Shown here: in pieces, positions 27,328 to 38,871 of the stretch
How positions within the stretch are numbered: position 1 is the stretch's first letter
Layout of the letters: each line of letters opens with the position of its first letter
Source of the DNA: Pseudanabaena sp. SR411
GTDB lineage: Bacteria; Cyanobacteriota; Cyanobacteriia; Pseudanabaenales; Pseudanabaenaceae
Reading direction: 5' to 3'
Length of the DNA stretch: 64,000 nucleotides
Assembly (NCBI RefSeq): GCF_002251945.1
Contig: NZ_NDHW01000188.1
Span: 1 to 64,000 of the forward strand
The notes under the pieces: generated by a model
What the model was told of the DNA's origin: nothing
Databases searched by the model: none
What the model saw: only the letters and a program-made list of their open reading frames with translations
Made by a program: the position numbers and the translations under genes

Positions 27328-27879
27328 TTAATTGCAGTCAGTATCAGATCCCGATCGCATTGCCCCTAAAATTGTCGTAATCGTCGTACAGCGTTGGCGA
27401 TTGGGGCTATCCTTAGTATTTAAAGTAATGCGAAGCGGATAATCCGTAAAACTCGTTGTCGTATTTACTGACACAGGTAAGCCTTGCGAATTAAATGTAA
27501 TTGTCAATGGTAATGTCAAGGCTGTCGGAGCAGTTGCTTTGGTGACGGACAAAACCTGTACACCTTGCTCTAAATATTGCACTTGAGATCGGCTAGTTTG
27601 CACATAAGCACCATTAGTTGCATCATTACCAATGGTGAAGATCGTCGGAGTGCCACTCCTTTTTGCTGTAGATTGGGCTTCTTTTAATGTACCGAATACT
27701 CGGCTCTGAGATGAACTTAGGCGATTATTATTCACAAAGCCAAGCCATCCTGGAGCGGCGATCGCCGCTAGAATACCGATAATTGCCATTACTACCAAAA
27801 CTTCGATCAAGGTAAAACCGCGATCTCGTCCTGATAATTTTCGGTATGATTGTCGAGTTTGCTTAAATAGGTACAGCAT
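27328..27879 (-). CDS. Type IV pilin-like protein (pseudopilin), hps locus
   Basis: 183 residues. The prepilin cleavage site is G21/F22 in RDRGFTLIEVLVVM, Glu26 at +5, then a hydrophobic helix and a small globular body. The C-terminal RQRCTTITTILGAMRSGSD with two cysteines mirrors the neighbouring pseudopilin. In Nostoc punctiforme the hps locus has pseudopilins HpsB, C and D; this is the best candidate for HpsD by order, 48 bp after HpsC. It would be inserted in the inner membrane and assembled into a pseudopilus. Confidence 0.8.
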   Translation of the reverse strand: MLYLFKQTRQSYRKLSGRDRGFTLIEVLVVMAIIGILAAIAAPGWLGFVNNNRLSSSQSRVFGTLKEAQSTAKRSGTPTIFTIGNDATNGAYVQTSRSQVQYLEQGVQVLSVTKATAPTALTLPLTITFNSQGLPVSVNTTTSFTDYPLRITLNTKDSPNRQRCTTITTILGAMRSGSDTDCN

Positions 27880-27926
27880 CTAAAATATCTCCTTAAAAAT
27901 TCGCGGCTTGTGAGTTTTCAAAAACC

Positions 27927-29237
27927 TTACTGTTGGAAAAACAACTTACCGCGCCCATAAGCTCTCACACTACTGGTTGATAGAAACGTATTATTTTGAG
28001 CCGTGATTGCTCTTTGGGATCGAATTTGATTTGGTCTTAGTCTTGCCAAGGCATTACCACGCAAATAGACACGAGCAACGGTTTGAGTCGAGTTCACACA
28101 TACATAAAAACTACTCAATCCACCAACGGTAAATGTACTAGGAATTCTTTGAGCTGCTTGCACAGAAGCACCACCAACACCCACCATCGGATCGGAGCAA
28201 CTGGCATTACTCCAGTTACCTGCAACTCCAGTATTTGGCCCGATAGCAATCCTAAATGGTGGATTTACAGCAGTTCCATCATCTTGACCCGCAACAAAAG
28301 GCGTATCGTCAACTAGATCTAATAGAGGAGTTGGTGTAGTTGTATAGGCTGCAGTAGTTTTTGTCCAACTATTCATCACCGTAGTGAGATCTGCACCTTG
28401 AGCATCGAATGGCTTAAATCCAGCATCAGGTGCAACCCAATAGTTAATATAGTTATTTGGGGTGACTTCAACTCGGCTAATTGGCACAGGCTCAGTACAG
28501 AGAGGCGAAATGACAGCAAGAGTCCCTAACTGACAACTTGCCCGAATACCATCTTTGACTTCCCAACGATCTATTCTTGCTGCACTTGACCAAGCTGGAT
28601 TTGCGCCATTGGCATTACTATCGGTTAGATAGTAAACGACGAGGGAGTAAGAATAACGACCAGAGCCAGTTGGGTTATTCGCATCGCAAGGTGCAGCAAC
28701 TGTGGAGTTAGTGGTAGATGTGCCATACTCCAAACATCCAACTCTTTTGGTGTTACCCCCACCTACAGGCACATCTTCATTAGGATCGTAGTAGATACGC
28801 TTCCAGAAAGCGAGAACTGGTGTACTGTTGGCAAAAGTGGGAATCTGGTCGCTAATTCCATTAGGACTAACTCGCTCTATTCCATCTGCATTGTAGATAT
28901 AAACTGCTTCTTGCAAGTCGTCAGAGATATAGTCGAGAGCCGCTTGCACTTCTCCCTGAGACTCCACTTTTGCTTGTTCACGGCGATCGGTTTCCATGAT
29001 GTTGACCGTAAAGGCGAGCATGGTGCTAATGATCAAGGTCGCAATCAACATCGCCACCAAAAGCTCAATCAACGTAAACCCTCGCATTCGTAATGCCATG
29101 CGATCGCCAATCGCAAACATCCTCATAAGTAAACGCTTAAAGCCTTTAACCCAAGCATTGTTGAGTAAATAGTGAGCATTGCGCTTATTTTTATTAGAGC
29201 GATTAGGTTTCCAGAATTTGCGACTTGAGAAAATCAT
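27927..29237 (-). CDS. hpsC: Hormogonium polysaccharide secretion pseudopilin HpsC
   Basis: 436 residues, a PilW/GspJ-like pseudopilin. Cleavage is expected at G53/F54 (RMRGFTLIELLVAM), with Glu58 at +5. The leader is unusually long and basic if the first ATG is used; ATGs 36-52 codons in would give a normal leader, so the start is uncertain. The large body begins with a coiled helix (REQAKVESQGEVQAALDYIS). In Nostoc, HpsC belongs to the pseudopilin set needed for gliding polysaccharide secretion. It follows hpsB by 67 bp on the same strand. Confidence 0.85.
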   Translation of the reverse strand: MIFSSRKFWKPNRSNKNKRNAHYLLNNAWVKGFKRLLMRMFAIGDRMALRMRGFTLIELLVAMLIATLIISTMLAFTVNIMETDRREQAKVESQGEVQAALDYISDDLQEAVYIYNADGIERVSPNGISDQIPTFANSTPVLAFWKRIYYDPNEDVPVGGGNTKRVGCLEYGTSTTNSTVAAPCDANNPTGSGRYSYSLVVYYLTDSNANGANPAWSSAARIDRWEVKDGIRASCQLGTLAVISPLCTEPVPISRVEVTPNNYINYWVAPDAGFKPFDAQGADLTTVMNSWTKTTAAYTTTPTPLLDLVDDTPFVAGQDDGTAVNPPFRIAIGPNTGVAGNWSNASCSDPMVGVGGASVQAAQRIPSTFTVGGLSSFYVCVNSTQTVARVYLRGNALARLRPNQIRSQRAITAQNNTFLSTSSVRAYGRGKLFFQQ

Positions 29238-29304
29238 GGCAGTACAAAGAATTGGTATGGAGAATCTGAAATCAAACCTTTAATCAGAAATGAGATACAT
29301 CTAT

Positions 29305-30033
29305 CTATAAGCGACCCTTAATCTGATCGAGCGTACTATCTGTAGGATAAACATCAACTTTCATGACTACCAACGGGCATGTGAGCGAGCCATTGCTACT
29401 TGTAAAAACGCGACTACCATTCGGACAGTCTGTCTCATTGTTCCCTGTTTGCAATGAAACTCCTGCTCTAATCCCAGTTAGGTTGGGCGGAGTTGCGGTA
29501 TCTGCTAGAAACGCATCGGCTCGATATACACGCACCGCCATATAAAATCCTTGGCTGTCCAGATTATTGCCATCAGGCGCACCACTACGCATAGGCTGAA
29601 TCACTAAATCTTGAGGATCATCAACACTAAAGCCATCACCATTAGTGTCAATCTTAATACCAGGAAGCGCGTTTAAAGCTGCCACTGTAGCATTGGTCGG
29701 TGCGGGTACAGATTGAAAGTACTGACTGCGCGATGTTCCTACCCAAGTTGAAGCATCATCGATATAGGGAAAGGATGCAACTGGATCGATAATGTTAATC
29801 ACGCCTGCACGGACACCATCAACATAACTACGAGCCGCCTGAGTAGCTAAGTCAACTCGCCGTGCTTGTACTCGTGAGGCAGTTGACAAGACGACCATAG
29901 GCACGATCGCTGCTAGCAAAATAGCGACAACGACCACAGCTACAAGTGACTCGATTAGCGAAAATCCTGCTTGCGTAGATAGCAAATACTTTATAAGTAA
30001 TAAACGAGTATTTTGTTTTCGCATAGTTCGCAT
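29305..30033 (-). CDS. hpsB: Hormogonium polysaccharide secretion pseudopilin HpsB
   Basis: 242 residues with a PilV/GspI-like N-terminus: leader, then QAGFSLIESLVAVVVVAIL with G23/F24 cleavage and Glu28. The phrase QARRVDLATQAARSYVDGVRAG after the transmembrane helix is typical of HpsB. Two cysteines near the C-terminus (ETDCPNGS, LTCPLVV) may form a disulfide. It sits between hpsA and hpsC on the same strand, the order known in Nostoc punctiforme, which supports the name. Confidence 0.87.
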   Translation of the reverse strand: MRTMRKQNTRLLLIKYLLSTQAGFSLIESLVAVVVVAILLAAIVPMVVLSTASRVQARRVDLATQAARSYVDGVRAGVINIIDPVASFPYIDDASTWVGTSRSQYFQSVPAPTNATVAALNALPGIKIDTNGDGFSVDDPQDLVIQPMRSGAPDGNNLDSQGFYMAVRVYRADAFLADTATPPNLTGIRAGVSLQTGNNETDCPNGSRVFTSSNGSLTCPLVVMKVDVYPTDSTLDQIKGRL

Positions 30034-30171
30034 AGCGGTTCACCATAGTTAAGAGTGGTTAATACAAGTCTGCAAAATTTGCTTGATTTTACTTGATTTT
30101 TTTTGCCTTAGATTTTAAAGCAAAATGGTTTCTAGGATATTACCCAGAAACCATTTTTGAGATAGCGATCG

Positions 30172-33100
30172 CTAGGAAGCAGGGGAATAAGGCGTAGTTG
30201 GAACTGCGCTCGTATTACAGTCGGCGGGGCGATCTCTTTGACCTAGGGCAAAGTTTGTGTAGTTAGTGACTTTAGTACCCAAACGCTTCGCAAGACCAAC
30301 ATTGATACCATCGGCTGCCACGTTGTTAGTATTCAAGGCGGTTGGAGCAGGCTGCAAGGCGCAGAGCATCGTTGTTACCCAAGGATCGTCTTTGCTAGAT
30401 TCTCTAAAGAACTCGTTAGGGTTGGGTAAGGCTTGAGAGAAGCGTTGCGCGAACAGGTCAGGCTGTTGTACGAGGAGTCCAACATCAAAGCCCCATAAGC
30501 GAGTAGGTGCTGTGTAGAACGGAATCGACTGAATATTAGTTGATTGGTAATACTTAGCAAAGTTACTTAGAGTGTCGTTACTAGCACTAGGATTGATAAA
30601 CCAACTTTGGGTGTCACTACTTGTATCAATACAGGTTGCACGGGTCGCTAATGTTGCACTTGCAGAGAGACATCCAGTTAAGTCTAGGCTGGTATAAGGA
30701 GCCGTACTAGAGAATGGAGCCGTAGCAAATATACTGCGCGTGTTTTGAATAAATCCACCCGAAATTTGTAATGAGGTGCTAGTCCAATTTTCCATAAATC
30801 GGACGAAGTTATGTAAACCACCACCAGTCTCACCTGTGTAGAGTGAAAGATTTGGATTGCCAGCAGTGGCAGAGGTTTGGTAAGGCACATAGGAGCGGGA
30901 AGGCGTATTTCCTGCCACAAAGTAAACATTGACTGTAGTTGCGGGTGCAGCTACTCGTTGTGTCCATTGTCCAGTACCGTCAGCACCATTGGGGATACCG
31001 TTAGTGCCTTTTAGATACTTATCAAATCCAGCGGTTGGTTGTGGCAATGTCGATTCAGATCCTGCTGCTGCAACAGTAGTGGTGTCTGGTGCGTGGATTT
31101 GTAAGACAGGTACAACTACAGGCTGATTGACTGTAGTCATCGCCGTGATTTTTGCACTCGAGTCAACCCCGATCGCCTCTGGGGTTATCGAAGCCGCAGC
31201 AGATTCTGTAGCCGCCGTTGCGACATTTACCGCCCTAAAGCCAAGGAATCTTGCACTTCTAATCGATACACCCTTACTACCGCCAGTAGAACCAATGTTT
31301 AGCCCTGTGCTGTCTGTTGCAGTACCAGCAGTAGCGGGCATAGTACCAATAAAGTTACCCACCAATACGGTTGGTTTCGCAGCCGCACTGCTACCACCTT
31401 GGATGGTCAGAGCCTTAAGTCCAACCCTTGGGAATACCCAAAATACCTTGTTTGGATCAACGCCATTTAACTTGACATACAAGCCATCGATCGTCACGTC
31501 AGCGTTGGGGGCGCGGAGTAAGAAGGTCGGGTCAGGATTGCCATTTGCACTCAAGGTGAGGGTGGCATCTTTGAGATCAGTATTGATATTGGCAGCAGTC
31601 AGGTCTAAGACATTGAGCTTGGTGCTGCTTAGAGCATTTACTATGCGAGTTGTACCAGTGCCGCCTAGGGTTACAGTCTGTGCAGTATTTGCAGTTGCAG
31701 GATCAGCAGACGTGATCGCTTTTAATCCATTAGCAAAAGTAACGATCGCACTACGAGGATTACCCAAAGTAGTTGGGCAAGCACTACCTGTGATATCCGT
31801 TAAGAATGTAGTACCTACTTTCTCAACCGCTTGATATCTTCTGGAATTACCTGTCACACCGCACACTGTAAACGAAGATGCAGGCTGATTGGCTCCACTA
31901 CCATCGGGAAATACAGGATTTGCAGGTGAATTGAGATTGAGCAATGCTGAAGCAGTACAGGATTTGTCAATCGTGCCATTTGTTGCCGTACCTGTCTCAA
32001 TACAGACCGTTTCGGGCAAGATTAACGGTGCAGGTTGATTGATGTTGAAGGTTCCGTTTGTGGCAGCACTAGAGGAGTTGTAACTGGTGTTGTAAATAAA
32101 CAAGTCATCAAGATTGTCATACCTGACCGTGCTGCTATTTCCAGTTGTATCAGAGTTGCTACTGACGACTCGATACCACAGCGATCGCGCTACTCTCTGA
32201 GGCATGGCTTTATTCATACCTGGAAGCATGGGTATTTGACCATTATCAGTAGTACCACCAGAGATTACAGGTGCGCCATCAGGAGCAATATCAGGGAATT
32301 GCTCACGATCTAGAAGCCCATTGCCATTGAGATCCTCACCTGTATCGAGAATATTATTGTTATTAACATCTTCACCCCATACGCTATTCGCATTAACGGT
32401 AGGTGCAAAACCATAGTTTTTGTCTGTGGTCGCACCAGCATAGGGGTAGTTGCGAACTGCACTTACATCGGTTGCTGGATAGGCGGCTGCTAGTGAGATG
32501 GAGTCAGAGACAGGAGGTAACAGCGCTGAGAATGGTAGGCGCATATTTCCTTCAAAGAAGTACCTACGTGGGAATAGTGTGCCTCCAATTGGGGGTGGTG
32601 TTGGTGTTGGTTTTGGTGTTGGTGTTGGTGTAGCGGTTGGCTTCGGTGTTGGTGTAGCAGTTGGTTTCGGCGTTGGCGTTGGTGTAGCAGTTGGTACTGG
32701 TGTAGCGGTTGGCTTCGGTGTAGCGGTTGGTACAGCAGTCGGCTTCGGTGTTGGTGTTGGTACTGGTGTTGGTGTTGCTGGCTTCGGCGTTGGCGTTGGC
32801 GTTGGCGTTGGTGTTGGCGTTGGCGTTGCCGTACCAAAGAATGTCGGAGCATCGTCGTTGTCAATTATCACCCAACGGAAGTCAAAGGTACTAATAGTAG
32901 AAGTATCAGGAGTTGTAGTTCTTAATATTGCACCAGACTCCGCCGTATTCGGATTATCAATCCTGATGCGGAAGCGCTCTTGTTCTTCGTTAGCACTGTC
33001 ACGAGCAACTAGAACTGTGACCCATTGGAAGCAACTATCGGTAGCAGAAGTTCCAGTGTTGATAACTGAACACTGCGGATTGGTAGGATCAGGGAATTTG

Positions 33101-36100
33101 AGAACCTGTTTTTCACCCGCAGTAGGAGTGCCAACATAGTCCGCAGGAATCCAAGTTGTGCCGTTCCAGCGATAAATGGTCGAGAGATAGTCTATGCCAG
33201 TACCCGGACCACGCCCTGTTGATGTGGAGCAGCCAGGAATCGCTTCTTCATCACCAATCGAATCAATTGGACTGCCGCAAGTAGTGTTATTGAGATAGCG
33301 AGTGTTTTGAACTTGTGGTTGCAGTCCTGTCGGTCCTGTACCAAGATAAGCTCCTCTTCTAGCAATATGCGATTTACCATCGTTAGTATTTGCTGATGTA
33401 GGTAAGCTCGCTAATGGCGGAATCACAGTGGAAATATCGACAGTGATCGGATCGGGGAGTGTGCCAGATCCTGAGACGTTGTTGGCGCTATTAGCATTGT
33501 CAACAACGACTCTAAAGGTATATGGTCGATAAACTGCGTTATTACTAAATGTTAGAGTATTTGTCTGAGGGGGTGTTGCAGAAGGGTATGAGGTAGCTGT
33601 ATTTCCATTGCCACCAGCATCACTCGTAGCTAAACCAGTACCTTGCCCAGTTGCAGGAGGATACTGGCGCACCACATTACGTTGTGTATTTGATGTCCAT
33701 GGAGTTGGAAATGCTATTGGTCCGTTTGCATTGGTCGTAGGCACAAATTTAGGTTCTAACAAATCACCGTTCGCAGCGATCGGCGAATATGAAGTAGCCG
33801 TCTTAACGTAAGCTGAGGAATTGGGTGTTCCTGGGTAAGCAGTTGGCAAGTTATCGCCGATTCTCAGAGGAGGGTTTTGAGGATCAGTACCGCTAGCCGC
33901 AGTCACGATCACAGGATCAAGGGCATCCTTAAAGCCAAACTGAGGTAGTCCATAAATTCTCCGCCCCTCATTACCCGAGAGGTTACTATTAGCCTCAAAC
34001 CTTACCACTGGTTTAATTGCGGGACAGCCGACATTGCCAAAAGCGGTGTTTGCTGTGCCAGTGGCATTGAAGGGTGTAGTGCGATCGCCCAATACCTTGG
34101 GATAGGTATATCCGGGGTTTGTGGCTATTGTTGCCGAGTTATTGCCATAGGCAACCCCAATTGGCATCGGCCACCAGTTGTCAAGTTGAGGGCAATTACC
34201 CGCCGCCATAATCAACGCTTTGTTGCCATCCTTATAGATGTCGTCATAACGCAAGAATGAAACTCGACGGGGGAAGCGCTCATCGTTATCAAGTACACCA
34301 TTGGAATTAAGGTCTTCACCTGAGTCTAAAACTCCATTTCGATTTATGTCTTCATTAGCAATATAACGCGGCGCATCCGCTGGAGTGATAGCACTACCAG
34401 CCCGACTAGGCAGAGCTGTCGTACCTGCTCCAGCCATCACCCAATCACTAAAAGTACATTCTGATGTGGGGACCTTGCGGCAAATCTCCATGCCATATTC
34501 CCCAAAGATCACCCGACGCTGTACAGGCGTGACTCCATTAGAGAAGTAGCTATTGCTGTTAGCAGTAGTCAGTCCTGGCCAGAGGTTAGTGGCATTATTG
34601 GAGGCAGTACTTGCCACACCTGTAGCCCCACCAGAGATCGAATCGGCAGCCGAGGCACTGGGCAACCAGTTATAACTAGTGACAAAGTTGTTATTTAAGA
34701 AGCCCATGCTGAGACGTTTGATCGAAGGCAAATCTTGGAGTACAGAGATATCACTACTAGTCTGTCCAACTGATTGACTGATCAACTTAGTAGCGACACT
34801 ACGATTCTGCCAATTTGTTGCCGTTGATGTATTGCGGTTATTTCGCAGGTCGTAGTCACCTTGGTTGCGAAATCCTGCATTAAAGCTAGCCGACTGTACA
34901 GTGACACTATCCGCGATTACGGTCGCAGGTCGCCACTCATCACCACCAGCAGGACTTACGGCTGCATTTGCTTGACTAGGTCGGTAGGCAAAGTTGGGGT
35001 TAAGCGTCGCGGCTGTACGGGTATAGAAATTACTCCAGTTACTAGTTAACAGCGTTGTAAATTCTTCGGCTGTATGTAAGTTAAACCCAATCTCACCAGT
35101 ATCATTAGATGCATTGATATAGACAGGGTTATTAGAAACTAAAATCAGTCCTTTTTCGCCTTGTGTCGCTTGAGTGAAGTTTGGCTGGGCAGTTCCAGTA
35201 CCACGCCAGAGCCTCGCTCCATTAATCAAACGGATACCATTAGCACGACGGGATGCATCTAGACGAAAATCAGTAGAACTTAGAGATTTGCGTCTACTGG
35301 TGCTTGTTGGATCAGGATTCCCAGTTGCGTCAGTGTCAAAGTAGCTCAGATCGGGCAGAGCATCATCACGAGTTGCATAGACAACACCACTGTAGGGCAG
35401 TAAATAGTCTGTATTTAAACTAGCGGCATTGTTTCCGCCAGTGATCGTGGCTCCCCGCAAAATATTCATGTCTAGATCAGTCACCCTAATCTCTAAGGGC
35501 TGACGCTGTTCTATTTCAAGATCATATAGATCAGAGCGATTGGTGCTATTCGTAATTTGCGAAGTTAATGACTCGTCTTTATTTAGCGCTTTAACTTCAC
35601 GACCATCTAAGAAAGATGCTTCTCTAATCGCATTGTTAGGGAAATTCGCTGTACTTCTAGTAATCCCTCCATCAAGAATTTGTAAAGCACAGAGTGTGGA
35701 ATCCACAGCGGACTGATCGGGCAGAGTCAAACGCTGGTTCGCCGCGATTTTGATCAGCGCATTTCTTAATGGCTCATTCACAAATCGACCACTAGGGAAC
35801 ATCAAGTTCCCTTGATAGGATAGCCTCTGAGCTAATGTACCTGCTAGAGGGTTCTCACCCCCAGTACTGCTAGTAAATAACTTGGTTGTAGCGTTATAGG
35901 TAATGCCCGTAACACCTGCGGCAGTTGTACCAACAGTATAGGCAAACCCATTATTTGAGCGTCCCCCCGTGACTAAAACATCTTGGGCTGTAACTGAGTT
36001 GGTAGGGTCGTAGTAGCTGCTGACACAGGCAAGTGGTGTTTGATATGTTGCAGGGACAGCAGGATCGTAGGCTGAAGGCTTGTAGTGATAAACCGCCGTC

Positions 36101-38616
36101 GCTCTCATCTGCAAGTCGCCTTTAGGTGCTGTAGTCGCAGTATCAACACCTGTCATCGGCATGGCATCACTCCAGACAACGGGAAACAGCGATTCGTTTA
36201 CGTCGCTAGTAATGGGGTTGTCTGTTAAAGCAAGAGGCTGAGGTAAAAATGTTTGGGTGCTTACCCGACTATAGACACCAGCACCAGTAACTACTCTAAG
36301 TCCACCACTAACTGGAGCTTGGGTGGGCGTAGCAGTTCCCGTCGCATCAATGGCAGGGTTGTCGGCAGCATTGAGTTCCCAGAAACCACCTCGATCTGAC
36401 ACACCCAAAGACTTGAGTGAATTTGATTGGGTAAAGCGATAACGAGCGTCAGCAACGCTAGCACTCATCGCCGCACCTTCTGTCCCGTTCCAAAAAACCG
36501 AGTTGTTATTGGTAAGGTCGTAAGGCTCAGTTGCACCAACATACCGATTCAGAGTCCCTTCGGTTTTGAGCCAAAGTGCAGGAAGATTATTGCCAACTAA
36601 AACGCGATCGCCTAAGAACTGCTCCTTAGTTGTCTTCTCAACATCTGGTTTGGTTGCAGGTAAAGCAGCAACGCTACCTGATGCACCTAAAGTTAAGTCT
36701 CCAATTTTGACAACTGTAGTTGGTGGTACGGTCGCAGCAGTAACAGCAGCTCCAGCCGTACCTCTACGCAAAGCTCTACCAGCTTCAATATCAGTCGTTG
36801 CCGTAGAGGTTAGCGCCGTTGCATTGGCATAGGCCGGAATCATCCATTCCACTGGAGGCTTCCATTCAGTGCCACTAGTAGTAGTAATAGTCGTAAAAGC
36901 TGGAGTAACACCACCATAGATCACAGTGTCAGGAGCGCCAAATGGAACTTCGCGATAAGGAACCTTCCGAGTCCGCAATCTAAAGTAAGCTTCTAAGGAT
37001 TTACGTCTTGCTTCTCTGAAGTCAGTGTCTGTGGTCAAACCTTCATCTTTGATGCGGCTAACAATGTCTTTTTTCACCGCAACTGGGTCACTAGTAAGGA
37101 CATCAGTGTCTTTGACATCTGCAAAAGAAGTAAGTGCAGTATTAATGACGCTAGGACCTGAGAATGTCGCAACTGCCTGATTAACCAGCGTATCAACACG
37201 GAAATTGTAAGCAAAATCGTTAAAGGCTACATCTCGTCCGCGATTGGTATTGTCGTCGCTTAGACTTTGGGTAGTGTTATTGATTAACTTAATTTGTGCT
37301 GGGTTTGGACCAGTGCCATCCTGAGTTGGATCTTTGCCAGCTCCAGCTCCTCGGAACAGGTGAACTGAAACCACATTAGGATCAACACTTAAGGAGTTGT
37401 CACTAACTAGTGCATCTCCCTCAACTACATTCCCTGCAACGAGGATTTTGCTATTTTCTTCTTTGTAATAACAAGATTCAGGACTGCTGACTTGAAATAG
37501 CCTAATTGGTGCGGTAGCCCCCAGCATCAGGTTACCTGCGGTGTAGATTCTACCATTGAGGTCAAAGCGAGCCGCGCGGGAGATTTCTAAGTCACCTTCA
37601 AACCAAACTGCGTTGGTATTTTGAGGCGATCGCGCCCGATCTTGTTGTAACTCTAGGGCGCTAAATGATGGATTGCCAGTATAAACTTCATAGTTGCCAC
37701 TTGCCTGCTCCGCCGCAGTTAGAGGGCTAGAGGGATCGTCTAGTGGTGTGGTAATTGGAACCGTAAGTGCATAAACAAAGAAACTCTTTTTGAGCGCATT
37801 GTCAGAGGTAGTTACCCAACCCTCAGTCGTACTAGCTCCAGTTTGGGCTGCACTGACACAAGCTCCACTCAAGATCCCGTTGTCCATCGGCGGAGTTCGC
37901 ACCTCAAGCGGACTAACTGGACGAGTATTTAGGTTAGAGATGCTATTTCGTGGCGTTGTCCGAAACAGAATGCTGTAAATAGCAAAGGAGTCATATCTGC
38001 CATTACTATCAGTATCTACAGGAAACTTCCAAGCGGTACTAACATTATCATTATTGGCAATGGCAGCAGAATCCCAGTCAGTTGCTGTATCTGAGCCACA
38101 TGGAGGTGATAGTGGATCTAGAGGATCCAGTGGCTCTGAACCGCATATCTTTGGATCGATAAGTTGCAACCTTACTTCATCAGCAAACGTATAGTTGCCA
38201 TTGTCTTGAGTTATGGCTTGGTAGAGTGAAGATTCGGGTGGGGTTCCACCAGGAAGGCTAGGATCTTCGATCAAGGCGCTAATCTTGGCTCTAGCGCGAT
38301 CAAGAATGGTGGAGTTGGCACTGCGATATACTTGCTCAACTCTGGCATTAGATGCTTCTTTAGCGCGATCGGCTGATCTCGCCACCATTGAGACTACTAG
38401 CAAGCTCACAACTAGAGTAACCATCGTCACGGTTGGTAGCACAAACCCACCCGCACCAGCCTTGCGTTTTTTGCCGCTACTGCCATTGAGCAACGCACGG
38501 ACAAAACGGCGACTAATCCGAATCGGACTGCCAATTTTATTCAGCCATTTTCTGATTTTGGCGATAAATTCGGCAAAAAAACGATTGAGTTTGCGGCTTT
38601 GCTTAGAGTCGGACAT
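30172..38616 (-). CDS. hpsA: Hormogonium polysaccharide biosynthesis protein HpsA, very large
   Basis: About 2814 residues from the ATG at 38614-38616; a TTG five codons upstream is in frame. A basic N-terminus precedes a pilin-like segment ([20 protein letters not shown], about residues 56-75), then the HpsA phrase [20 protein letters not shown]. The body is long, Asn/Thr/Ser-rich and probably extracellular. Two EF-hand/dockerin-like loops ([19 protein letters not shown] near 1425; [19 protein letters not shown] near 2085) could bind calcium. A Calx-beta-like end ([15 protein letters not shown] then VIIDNDD) precedes a Pro-Thr linker near 1930-2010. HpsA is needed for gliding polysaccharide in Nostoc, with unknown biochemical role. 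First gene of the hps cluster. Confidence 0.88.
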   Translation of the reverse strand: MSDSKQSRKLNRFFAEFIAKIRKWLNKIGSPIRISRRFVRALLNGSSGKKRKAGAGGFVLPTVTMVTLVVSLLVVSMVARSADRAKEASNARVEQVYRSANSTILDRARAKISALIEDPSLPGGTPPESSLYQAITQDNGNYTFADEVRLQLIDPKICGSEPLDPLDPLSPPCGSDTATDWDSAAIANNDNVSTAWKFPVDTDSNGRYDSFAIYSILFRTTPRNSISNLNTRPVSPLEVRTPPMDNGILSGACVSAAQTGASTTEGWVTTSDNALKKSFFVYALTVPITTPLDDPSSPLTAAEQASGNYEVYTGNPSFSALELQQDRARSPQNTNAVWFEGDLEISRAARFDLNGRIYTAGNLMLGATAPIRLFQVSSPESCYYKEENSKILVAGNVVEGDALVSDNSLSVDPNVVSVHLFRGAGAGKDPTQDGTGPNPAQIKLINNTTQSLSDDNTNRGRDVAFNDFAYNFRVDTLVNQAVATFSGPSVINTALTSFADVKDTDVLTSDPVAVKKDIVSRIKDEGLTTDTDFREARRKSLEAYFRLRTRKVPYREVPFGAPDTVIYGGVTPAFTTITTTSGTEWKPPVEWMIPAYANATALTSTATTDIEAGRALRRGTAGAAVTAATVPPTTVVKIGDLTLGASGSVAALPATKPDVEKTTKEQFLGDRVLVGNNLPALWLKTEGTLNRYVGATEPYDLTNNNSVFWNGTEGAAMSASVADARYRFTQSNSLKSLGVSDRGGFWELNAADNPAIDATGTATPTQAPVSGGLRVVTGAGVYSRVSTQTFLPQPLALTDNPITSDVNESLFPVVWSDAMPMTGVDTATTAPKGDLQMRATAVYHYKPSAYDPAVPATYQTPLACVSSYYDPTNSVTAQDVLVTGGRSNNGFAYTVGTTAAGVTGITYNATTKLFTSSTGGENPLAGTLAQRLSYQGNLMFPSGRFVNEPLRNALIKIAANQRLTLPDQSAVDSTLCALQILDGGITRSTANFPNNAIREASFLDGREVKALNKDESLTSQITNSTNRSDLYDLEIEQRQPLEIRVTDLDMNILRGATITGGNNAASLNTDYLLPYSGVVYATRDDALPDLSYFDTDATGNPDPTSTSRRKSLSSTDFRLDASRRANGIRLINGARLWRGTGTAQPNFTQATQGEKGLILVSNNPVYINASNDTGEIGFNLHTAEEFTTLLTSNWSNFYTRTAATLNPNFAYRPSQANAAVSPAGGDEWRPATVIADSVTVQSASFNAGFRNQGDYDLRNNRNTSTATNWQNRSVATKLISQSVGQTSSDISVLQDLPSIKRLSMGFLNNNFVTSYNWLPSASAADSISGGATGVASTASNNATNLWPGLTTANSNSYFSNGVTPVQRRVIFGEYGMEICRKVPTSECTFSDWVMAGAGTTALPSRAGSAITPADAPRYIANEDINRNGVLDSGEDLNSNGVLDNDERFPRRVSFLRYDDIYKDGNKALIMAAGNCPQLDNWWPMPIGVAYGNNSATIATNPGYTYPKVLGDRTTPFNATGTANTAFGNVGCPAIKPVVRFEANSNLSGNEGRRIYGLPQFGFKDALDPVIVTAASGTDPQNPPLRIGDNLPTAYPGTPNSSAYVKTATSYSPIAANGDLLEPKFVPTTNANGPIAFPTPWTSNTQRNVVRQYPPATGQGTGLATSDAGGNGNTATSYPSATPPQTNTLTFSNNAVYRPYTFRVVVDNANSANNVSGSGTLPDPITVDISTVIPPLASLPTSANTNDGKSHIARRGAYLGTGPTGLQPQVQNTRYLNNTTCGSPIDSIGDEEAIPGCSTSTGRGPGTGIDYLSTIYRWNGTTWIPADYVGTPTAGEKQVLKFPDPTNPQCSVINTGTSATDSCFQWVTVLVARDSANEEQERFRIRIDNPNTAESGAILRTTTPDTSTISTFDFRWVIIDNDDAPTFFGTATPTPTPTPTPTPTPKPATPTPVPTPTPKPTAVPTATPKPTATPVPTATPTPTPKPTATPTPKPTATPTPTPKPTPTPPPIGGTLFPRRYFFEGNMRLPFSALLPPVSDSISLAAAYPATDVSAVRNYPYAGATTDKNYGFAPTVNANSVWGEDVNNNNILDTGEDLNGNGLLDREQFPDIAPDGAPVISGGTTDNGQIPMLPGMNKAMPQRVARSLWYRVVSSNSDTTGNSSTVRYDNLDDLFIYNTSYNSSSAATNGTFNINQPAPLILPETVCIETGTATNGTIDKSCTASALLNLNSPANPVFPDGSGANQPASSFTVCGVTGNSRRYQAVEKVGTTFLTDITGSACPTTLGNPRSAIVTFANGLKAITSADPATANTAQTVTLGGTGTTRIVNALSSTKLNVLDLTAANINTDLKDATLTLSANGNPDPTFLLRAPNADVTIDGLYVKLNGVDPNKVFWVFPRVGLKALTIQGGSSAAAKPTVLVGNFIGTMPATAGTATDSTGLNIGSTGGSKGVSIRSARFLGFRAVNVATAATESAAASITPEAIGVDSSAKITAMTTVNQPVVVPVLQIHAPDTTTVAAAGSESTLPQPTAGFDKYLKGTNGIPNGADGTGQWTQRVAAPATTVNVYFVAGNTPSRSYVPYQTSATAGNPNLSLYTGETGGGLHNFVRFMENWTSTSLQISGGFIQNTRSIFATAPFSSTAPYTSLDLTGCLSASATLATRATCIDTSSDTQSWFINPSASNDTLSNFAKYYQSTNIQSIPFYTAPTRLWGFDVGLLVQQPDLFAQRFSQALPNPNEFFRESSKDDPWVTTMLCALQPAPTALNTNNVAADGINVGLAKRLGTKVTNYTNFALGQRDRPADCNTSAVPTTPYSPAS
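32594..32831 (-). repeat. Tandem repeat encoding a Thr-Pro-rich linker inside hpsA
   Basis: On the plus strand the unit is GTTGGT(G/A)... with GGCTTCGGTGTTGGTG-like longer units; the coding strand reads TPTP, KPT and PVPT in about 80 residues. It links the Calx-beta-like part and the second EF-hand-like part of HpsA. Such repeats slip readily, so its length may vary between strains. The opposite strand is also open (Gly-Val-rich), which is a by-product of the repeat. Confidence 0.85.
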
Positions 38617-38726
38617 AAAAGTTTCTACCAACCTGACTGCAATATATTACCCAAGCAAGTTGTAAAAGTTGCAAAGATTTTGAGCAGAATCTAAAAAGTA
38701 GTGGTAAGTACCTGTATCAGGACATA

Positions 38727-38779
38727 AAACCCAAATAGTGTGAGGCGGCGCTTCGCGCCGCCTCACACTATTTGGGTTT
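38727..38779. repeat. Type A-like hairpin, 25-bp perfect stem
   Basis: Arms 38727-38751 and 38755-38779 pair perfectly around TTC, with the GGCGGCGCTTCGCGCCGCC core and outer AAACCCAAA. GGACATAAAACCC on the left matches type A copies. It lies between the divergent starts of hpsA and the GT-C gene, where no terminator is needed. No gene is present in 38632-38871. Confidence 0.8.
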
Positions 38780-38871
38780 AAGAATGGCGACAGCTATAAT
38801 TAGAGGATTTTCCCTACTACTTTCTGGGCTAGCGGTTGTTATATTGATTGTCTGGTTACATATCGGAAAAA

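Noticed and set aside
31127-31834. 235-codon plus-strand open frame inside hpsA
   Set aside because: Low-complexity Val/Ala/Thr translation antisense to HpsA, without a domain or ribosome site.
32594-32831. Possible CRISPR-like array
   Set aside because: The repeats are short, irregular, without unique spacers of constant length, and translate in frame as a Thr-Pro linker. No cas gene is seen.
32498-33139. Long plus-strand open frame rich in Gly-Val (antisense to hpsA)
   Set aside because: It is the reverse complement of the Thr-Pro repeat, which is open in several frames. It has no family match and no start signal, while the minus frame is a continuous 2.8-kilo-residue protein.
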